Assembly: GCA_027625915.1 (NCBI GenBank)
Contig: JANTQA010000029.1
Coordinates: 9,486,001-9,550,000, forward strand
DNA from: Anaeramoeba flamelloides
Lineage: Eukaryota > Metamonada > Anaeramoebidae
Direction of reading: 5' to 3'
Length of the DNA stretch: 64,000 bases
This document shows, one piece after another, positions 58,426 to 64,000 of the stretch. The notes below the pieces were generated by a model. It was not told the origin of the DNA, searched no databases, and worked only from the letters and a program-made list of their open reading frames with translations. Within the stretch, counting starts at the first letter, position 1. Every line of letters begins with the position of its first letter. Both the position numbers and the translations under genes were made by a program.

Positions 58426-59243
58426 GTCAAATCTAAAACCCGGAAATTTCTGAAACCCGGTAATTCCATTTTTCCAATTAATTGAAAATATTAGTAAAAT
58501 GTCAAAAATATACTTCCATTTTACAGACAAATAATCCAATTGCCCAGCAACTTATAACCTTTCCAATTGGGGTATTGGTTAAATATTCTGAATCCACCAT
58601 TTTTAACTCTTTGGTGAATTCAAAAATCAAAAAAATCCAAAATTTGTAAAATTAATTGAGAACATTACTGAAAATTGAAAATTAAATTTATTGTGATTTT
58701 CCCTTTACATAAATTCTAAATTTATTAGGAATCATCTTTATAAGAATTATTTTGTTATTGCATTTATGAAATCAGAGTTTTATTTCCTTAATATCTTGCT
58801 TTTAATAATTTTTTCAAAATTTTAAATTTCTATTGGTAACCTATGAGGATTTTTTTTTTGACAAAATGGTTTTCATAATTTCATGAAAATTTACAATAAT
58901 ACAATACCTCTCTCAAATTCAAATTCTCTCAAATATTTTAAAATTATGAAAATGTTTTTTATTTCAAAATTTAAAATCAAACCAGATTTTCATTTTCAGT
59001 AATGTTCTCAATTAATTTTACAAATTTTGGATTTTTTTGATTTTTGAATTCACCAAAGAGTTAAAAATGGTGGATTCAGAATATTTAACCAATACCCCAA
59101 TTGGAAAGGTTATAAGTTGCTGGGTAATTGGATTATTTGTCTGTAAAATGGAAGTATATTTTTGACATTTTACTAATATTTTCAATTGATTGGAAAAATT
59201 GAATTACCGGGTTTCAGAAATTTCCGGGTTTTAGATTTGAGAG
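58426..59243. mobile_element. Palindromic element E, about 820 bp
   Basis: Arms of about 255 bp (58426-58684 and about 58976-59243) are near-identical reverse complements: outer 'caaatctaaaacccggaaat', inner 'gaacattactgaaaa'. The loop is about 290 bp of unrelated A/T-rich DNA. The subterminal word 'gtaaaatg..acttccattttac' recurs at the window's right edge. No open frame of note. A foldback or long-TIR DNA element is the likeliest class; the target duplication is not clear. Confidence 0.8.
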
Positions 59244-59274
59244 TTATATAGCTTTTAAAAAACAGTATCAAGGC

Positions 59275-59580
59275 CATTTCACAAAGTGTGACTCGCCTGA
59301 AATAACAAATTGAATATATATATATATATATATATCCCTTTATATTCAAGAACAACAAATAATTAAATCTGATTTGTTATTCGCTTTTAAATCATTATAA
59401 ATATATAAAATCCTGATATTTTGAAATTAAAAAAAAATAAAACCAAAAACTAAAAAAAAAATGAGTCGCAATTTTTGAAATGAGCATTACCGATTTTTTA
59501 TTAATGAAATTTCACTGAAAAAAAGTTAACAACAAGATTTTTTACCAATAATTAAATTCATTTTAAAAGACACTTAGACG
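59275..59580. mobile_element. Family D repeat, copy 2
   Basis: Same order as 17912-18212: 'gtgtgactcgcctgaaat', 'tatattcaagaacaac', 'ataaaatcctgatat', 'ataaaaccaaaaactaaa', 'gagtcgcaatttttgaaatg', 'gagcattaccgattttttat'. It contains a TA microsatellite (59314-59336) absent from copy 1 and starts about 30 bp from the end of palindrome E. Confidence 0.65.
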
Positions 59581-59855
59581 TTCATTTTATAGGAAAGAAA
59601 AAAGTTCAAAAATTGCATTTTTAAACCTCTATTAAAATTATGAACAAGTTTGAAGATCGAGGAGCTAGGAAACAAAATTACATATATAATCACCAAATAC
59701 AAAATAACCCTTTCGAAACGTTTCAGGGATTATAATCCTTAAGTTTTAGGTTACTAAAAGTGATCTTGTGTACAGTGATCAAAATAATGCGTGCACAACG
59801 ACTATAATCCATGTTTCAAAATATTATCCGTGCTTTTTTTTTTCTTCTTGTACCA

Positions 59856-60260
59856 AGGCAACATCCAATCTACTAACAAATAGTATACCTTTGTTAAAAT
59901 CAATTTCGAAAGTAAAGGTATTGTTATTTTCAATAAAATTTAAATTATTCATTCAAATAGTTGAAAATTTTCCATAATTACAATTTTTTTGAATTTTTAG
60001 TTTTTTTGATTGGTAAAAATTTTCTGAAAAATTTACTCTATTTTTTGAGATAAATTTTGCAATTTGATCCTTCATTTTTAAAATTTCTTTTTAAATAATA
60101 GAACTTTAAGAAACCAATACCATATTTTTTTAGGGTTTGTTACCAGTTTCCATGATTGGTTAATGTATAGGTCTTCTATAACAAAAAAAGCCACTTTTTA
60201 TTTTGAAACACACATTAAATTTTTTTACATGCCATATTTTGACTACAGTAATTAATGAGT
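59856..60260. repeat. Dispersed repeat G, longest copy
   Basis: Matches 34361-34717 over its length and 19540-19690, 49850-50060 and 53215-53290 in parts. It includes 'aatagaactttaagaaacca' and 'ctttttattttgaaacacac'. No terminal repeats recognised. Confidence 0.6.
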
Positions 60261-60571
60261 GCCTTAAGATTAAAAATCAAATTGGTGAAATTGAATTTCT
60301 GATTTTTGAAGACAGTACTGTTCTGGAAAAAAAAGCCCAACACCGTTTTTAATTGAGAAACCTTAATAGAACCTGAAAATTGAAAGCAAAGTCAATAAGA
60401 ACAAGAAACCAATAAACTTCAAATAATAATCCATTATAAACTAAATTTAAGAATAAATGGTCCATGTTACATTTGAATTTTGAATTTTTTATTTTATCGT
60501 TTGGAAGTTTTTCCCTCACAATGAAAAGTTTGGAAATAAATCATTTTTTCTCTTTTTTATTTTTTCAACAG

Positions 60572-60713
60572 TGTTTTGTTCAAATGGAAAATGAAAATGA
60601 AAAATTGGAAAGAAGTAACAGATGAATTAACGAAAAAATTGGTTTCAAATATAAAAAAGAGATTAGATTTAGTTATTCAAATGGAAGGAGAATTGATAAA
60701 TGGGTTTTATTAA
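60572..60713 (+). other. Candidate 3'-terminal exon, unrecognised
   Basis: A good acceptor (T-rich tract then TTCAACAG) opens a frame reading WKEVTDELTKKLVSNIKKRL followed by DLVIQMEGELINGFY and TAA. Composition is protein-like (amphipathic helix, no homopolymer runs). I cannot find its upstream exons in 57-60.5 kb or name a family. It could be the end of a gene with a long intron, or a relic. Confidence 0.25.
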
Positions 60714-61557
60714 TTTTAAAAAATTTTCTATTTTTTATGTAATGCTTCTTTCAAAATAAATATCCCAATTTTTTTTAACTGTTTTTTTTATTTCTTTTTC
60801 TTCTAATATTTTTAGACAAAAAATAAATATCTCTTGAGTATAGAACTGAATATTAAAATTGAAATTTTTATATTATAATAGATAACTTCAATTATTAAAA
60901 TTATTTTTCTTTAAAATTTGATTTTTAATGGGCCAATGATTTTGAAAGGGAGTTTATTATTTTCAATCAAACTAACAAACCCAATTTAAATCTACACTCA
61001 TATCAAAATTGGTAGTGTAGTTTTGGAGATCTGAAAAAATAGACCATTTTTTGAACATATTTTTGTTAATGATGATCAACCAAAGAAAAACTCCATACCA
61101 AAAGATAGTATTAAAAAAACTGTTATTGTGTTGAAGACTTCATTTTGTCTTTATTTATTTATTTATTCTTTTATTAATTGATCTTACTTGAAATTTTCAG
61201 TCATATTCCCAATTAAAAAAAGGTGTTGAACTTTTTTTCGTTGTTTATCTTTTTTTCAAGAACGGATATTGGATTTTTCAAAAATTCAAGTTTCGCAATT
61301 ATAAAAATTCAAAGAAATTCAAAAAAAATACAGAATCCTTATTGAAAAAAAATTCAAGACAAAAAATGAATTTCTGAAGCACACCAAATAGGTAAATATT
61401 TTGAAAATTTCTTCCGATTTGAATTTCTAAATATGAATTGAAGAGTGTAATACTAAGGATATTGTTAGGTATTTAATCTTAAATTTTGTTTTTTAGGTTA
61501 TCAATTAAATATTTATTTCACTCTTTACCAATTCCCTAAAAAAAACCCAAGAATATA

Positions 61558-61752
61558 CAGTCAGTTCTACTTTTAAGACACAAACTTTCAACGAAACTTT
61601 AAGGCACAATAAATTCTCAAATTAAGGCACATAATTCAAATTCTAGTAAAATAATTTTTGTAAAAAAAAATTCCAAAAACTGTGCTTTAATTTGAGATTT
61701 TTTTGGACCTTAAATTTGATTCAAAGTTTGTGTCTTAAAGTTGGACTGACTG
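61558..61752. mobile_element. Tc1/mariner-type MITE, family A copy 4
   Basis: 195 bp, CAGTCAGTTCTACTTTTAAG start, TTGGACTGACTG end, TA on both sides (61556-61557, 61753-61754). Confidence 0.9.
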
Positions 61753-61988
61753 TATTTGCCCAATTAATTTTTAAATTTATTTGGTTATTAATCCTTCTGG
61801 TACTAATAACTCAGTAAAATTACACAATTTTCCTATCAATCAATACCACTCTTAGTGGCAGGGTTACTATTTGGAGATAAACTAAAGGAATAAATTTTCT
61901 TTCAACTTTAACAAAAAAGGTTTCAAAGGGTGTGGAAAATTAAAAATTATTAAATTCAATATACACTTTTAAAAAATTTAAGACTCTT

Positions 61989-62240
61989 TTAAAACTTTTA
62001 TCAAGTTTTCTATTTTAAAAAAGTGAAAACTTTTTCAGAATTAAAACTTTTAGAAAGTTTTCTGTTTTAATAAACTCAAGTATTGGCCTTTAAAACGTTT
62101 TGAAAATTTAATGTTTTAATAAAGCAAAGGATCAAACTTTAAAACTTTTTTACAATTATCTATTTTAATAAAGTGAAGATTTTTTGAGAATTAAATCCTT
62201 TTTCAATTTTTCTTTTCTAATAAAATGAAAGAAACCAACC
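61989..62240. repeat. Tandem array of ~50-bp units, five copies
   Basis: Units start near 61989, 62041, 62090, 62139 and 62191, each opening 'ttaaaacttttt'-like and containing 'gttttctattttaataaag' variants. Unit length 49-52 bp. Related single units occur at 47900-48010 and 50060-50150. Confidence 0.7.
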
Positions 62241-62519
62241 CTCTAAAGGTGAGTGTAGATGTTGAATTCTGAAGAAAAGCCCCTTTTTTACAAAAAAAGT
62301 CTACACTAGAAAAACATAAAACTTTATAAAAGTTTTAATTCAGTTAATCTCAAAAAAAAAATAAGTATACACTTTTTTAAAATGACAGTAAAATAGTTTC
62401 ACTACAGTCCTTCCAAGCCTACTGTGAAACCTGTGATAAACAGAAAATTTATTTTCTATCTCACACTTTCCTTTTTATGACAAAATTTTATGGTTATACA
62501 ATATCCAATTACTAATCGT

Positions 62520-62740
62520 GAAATTTTATAATAGAACAAAAATTTTCTCATATAAAAATTTATTAAAATTTGAATTTTTTACTCAAAATCTTTTCTAAAT
62601 AATCAATAATTTACAAAAATATTTAAGGTTTTTGGTGGATCCTTAATTTCTAAACAACTAAAAATCAAAAGGTAAGGCCAGTTCAAAGCCATGATTAAAT
62701 TCGATCTTCGATCTTTGGAAACTTTGTTTTGAATTTTTGA
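62520..62740. repeat. Dispersed repeat H, copy 2
   Basis: Matches 2740-3060 in order and orientation ('aatttacaaaaatattt', 'ggtggatccttaatttctaa', 'actaaaaatcaaa'). Confidence 0.55.
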
Positions 62741-62984
62741 ATTTATTTCATAAACAAGAAGATTTTTTTCTCAGTCTTTCAAATAAGAAATTTTTTAAAA
62801 AAACTAATGTCAAGCAATAAAATTATGTGATAGTGTATAACATAAGATTTTTTTTTTTTTTTTTTTGTATTTAACAGACACAAAAAGTCAATTTCTATGT
62901 CTATCAAATTCCACAGTGGGTTTGGAAAGTCTGAAATTATTTCCTTTTTAAAAATGTTCACTCCCTTTTTTATTTAAGCTTTCA

Positions 62985-63190
62985 AAAAAAAGATTTTTAA
63001 AAATCCAGCAACATTTCAATTTTTTCATTCTTAAAAGAAGCTTAAATTATTCATTTGCACTTTAATGAATTTGAAATGCTTCATGATATATTCAATAATT
63101 CTTCATATATTGTTTTTTTTTTTTTTTTTTTTTTAGGAAAGCTGAATGAAAATTCTGTTTCTTTTATTTTGAAATTAACAGTATTATTGA
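62985..63190. repeat. Family I repeat, partial copy
   Basis: 'cttaaaagaagctt' and 'ggaaagctgaatgaaaat' match 32265-32365. A long T run (about 63110-63134) interrupts it. Confidence 0.45.
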
Positions 63191-63705
63191 GCATTTACAA
63201 AAGAATAAAAAAAACAAAAACCAAAATAACACTAAATTTTTTATATTAAAATAATTTATTTTAATTTGTCAATTAAAAGATTGTAAACGCCTTTACTCAA
63301 TATGAAATAATGGTTTTTGGAATACATCTGATGAATTCATTTAGAACACCCCCTTTTAATTAACAACTCCCAGAATAACAACCAACATACTTTTAGTTAA
63401 TTTAATTTTTGATAATTGATTATAAATACATATTTGGAAGTTAGGTGTTTAATTGTTGTAATTTATTTTTTCTTTTCGATCGATTTTTTTTCTTTAACAC
63501 TTGATATTTATTTAGCCTTGCGTTTTAGATTTTATATTTTCAAGTTCCTCATACTTTTTTGTTTAGTTATATCAGTATTAATATGTAACTATTTGATCCT
63601 TTTACTTTGTAACACTTTTTTCCCAATAACAAGAAAATCCAGAGAAGGAAAAAAGTGAAAAATAATAAATTTAATTATTTATACATTACCTTATCTGATG
63701 ATTTC

Positions 63706-63785
63706 GTCCCTCTTCAATTTTCAAAATTTTGACACACCCACAGTGTAGAATACTAGCATTCCAAAATTCTGAAAATCGAAGGGGG
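63706..63785. repeat. Short inverted repeat
   Basis: 'ccctcttcaattttcaaaat' and 'attctgaaaatcgaaggggg' are near reverse complements about 40 bp apart. Could be an element end or a chance hairpin. Confidence 0.5.
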
Positions 63786-63944
63786 TGATCACTGATAGAT
63801 AAAGGATATATTCTGTATTTTATTTTGTTGATAAATTTAGTTTTTTTTTTAAAATGTACTTTTCGGATTGTTTAAAATGAATTAGTTTTTCTATATATCA
63901 AAAATAGAATAACTATTTTTTTTTTCTCAATTTGAGAAAAATTT

Positions 63945-63977
63945 GGGTAAAATGACAAATATACTTTCATTTTACCC
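63945..63977. repeat. Hairpin resembling palindrome E subterminal motif
   Basis: GGGTAAAATGA and TTTCATTTTACCC pair as a short stem; the intervening 'caaatatac' and overall layout match 'gtaaaatg...acttccattttac' in element E. It may be the start of another copy continuing beyond the window. Confidence 0.45.
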
Positions 63978-64000
63978 GATTTCTATCAATTGATAATTTA

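Larger units (their letters stand above)
56675..64000. other. 7.3-kb stretch downstream of syntaxin to window end
   Basis: Dominated by repeats: palindrome E, family D copy 2, family G, MITE copy 4, a ~50-bp tandem array, family H and I copies, and short foldbacks at the right edge. Two weak coding candidates (57894-58133 minus, 60572-60713 plus) are listed separately. 56700-57880 shows nothing recognisable. Confidence 0.65.

Overview
The window is eukaryotic, extremely A+T-rich nuclear DNA. It holds seven protein genes complete in the window and one cut by the left edge, separated by long non-coding stretches full of degraded repeats. Recognisable genes, left to right, are: proteasome ubiquitin receptor RPN10/PSMD4 (1-4290, minus, 3' part outside the window), a heterotrimeric G-protein alpha subunit (8535-12521, minus), a small PLAC8-family protein (20096-20886, minus), Mediator subunit MED14 (24891-29261, minus, no introns), an unrecognised coiled-coil protein with a possible PH-like C-terminus (32528-33646, minus), proteasome subunit alpha-5/PSMA5 (36381-39374, minus), a SEL1-repeat/ankyrin-like/BTB protein (41924-48887, minus) and a Qa-SNARE syntaxin (55682-56674, plus). 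All but the syntaxin are on the minus strand. Stop codons seen are TAA and TAG, which fits the standard code for those two.

I joined exons by hand, using splice signals (GT...AG), reading phase and agreement with the known families. The introns range from 106 nt (PLAC8) to about 2.3 kb (PSMA5), 3.3 kb (RPN10) and 4.7 kb (SEL1-BTB). The largest has clearly grown by insertion of repeats. The organism is probably a free-living protist. The long introns, SEL1/BTB architecture, Asn runs and low GC would suit an anaerobic amoeba such as Anaeramoeba, but that is a guess from gene style and no rRNA or organellar marker is present to test it.

The non-coding DNA is not featureless. By eye I find: (A) a ~198-bp palindromic Tc1/mariner-type MITE, four whole copies with TA target duplications and one remnant; (B) a ~750-bp element with inverted ends flanked by TTAA, two whole copies, one copy split by younger insertions inside the SEL1-BTB intron, and fragments; (C) a dispersed repeat carrying 'AGTGCCGTAGAGTGCC'; (D) a ~300-bp repeat with inverted ends, two copies; (E) an ~820-bp long-armed palindrome and (F) a ~415-bp palindrome nested in a B copy; (G, H, I) older dispersed repeats; and a separate 518-bp TTAA-flanked element nested in an I copy. 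None of these carries a transposase gene in this window.

The genes do not form one pathway. Two are proteasome subunits (RPN10 in the regulatory particle, PSMA5 in the core), and the others act in transcription (MED14), signalling (G-alpha) and membrane fusion (syntaxin); I see no sign that their proximity is functional. No CRISPR, tRNA, rRNA or viral element was found.
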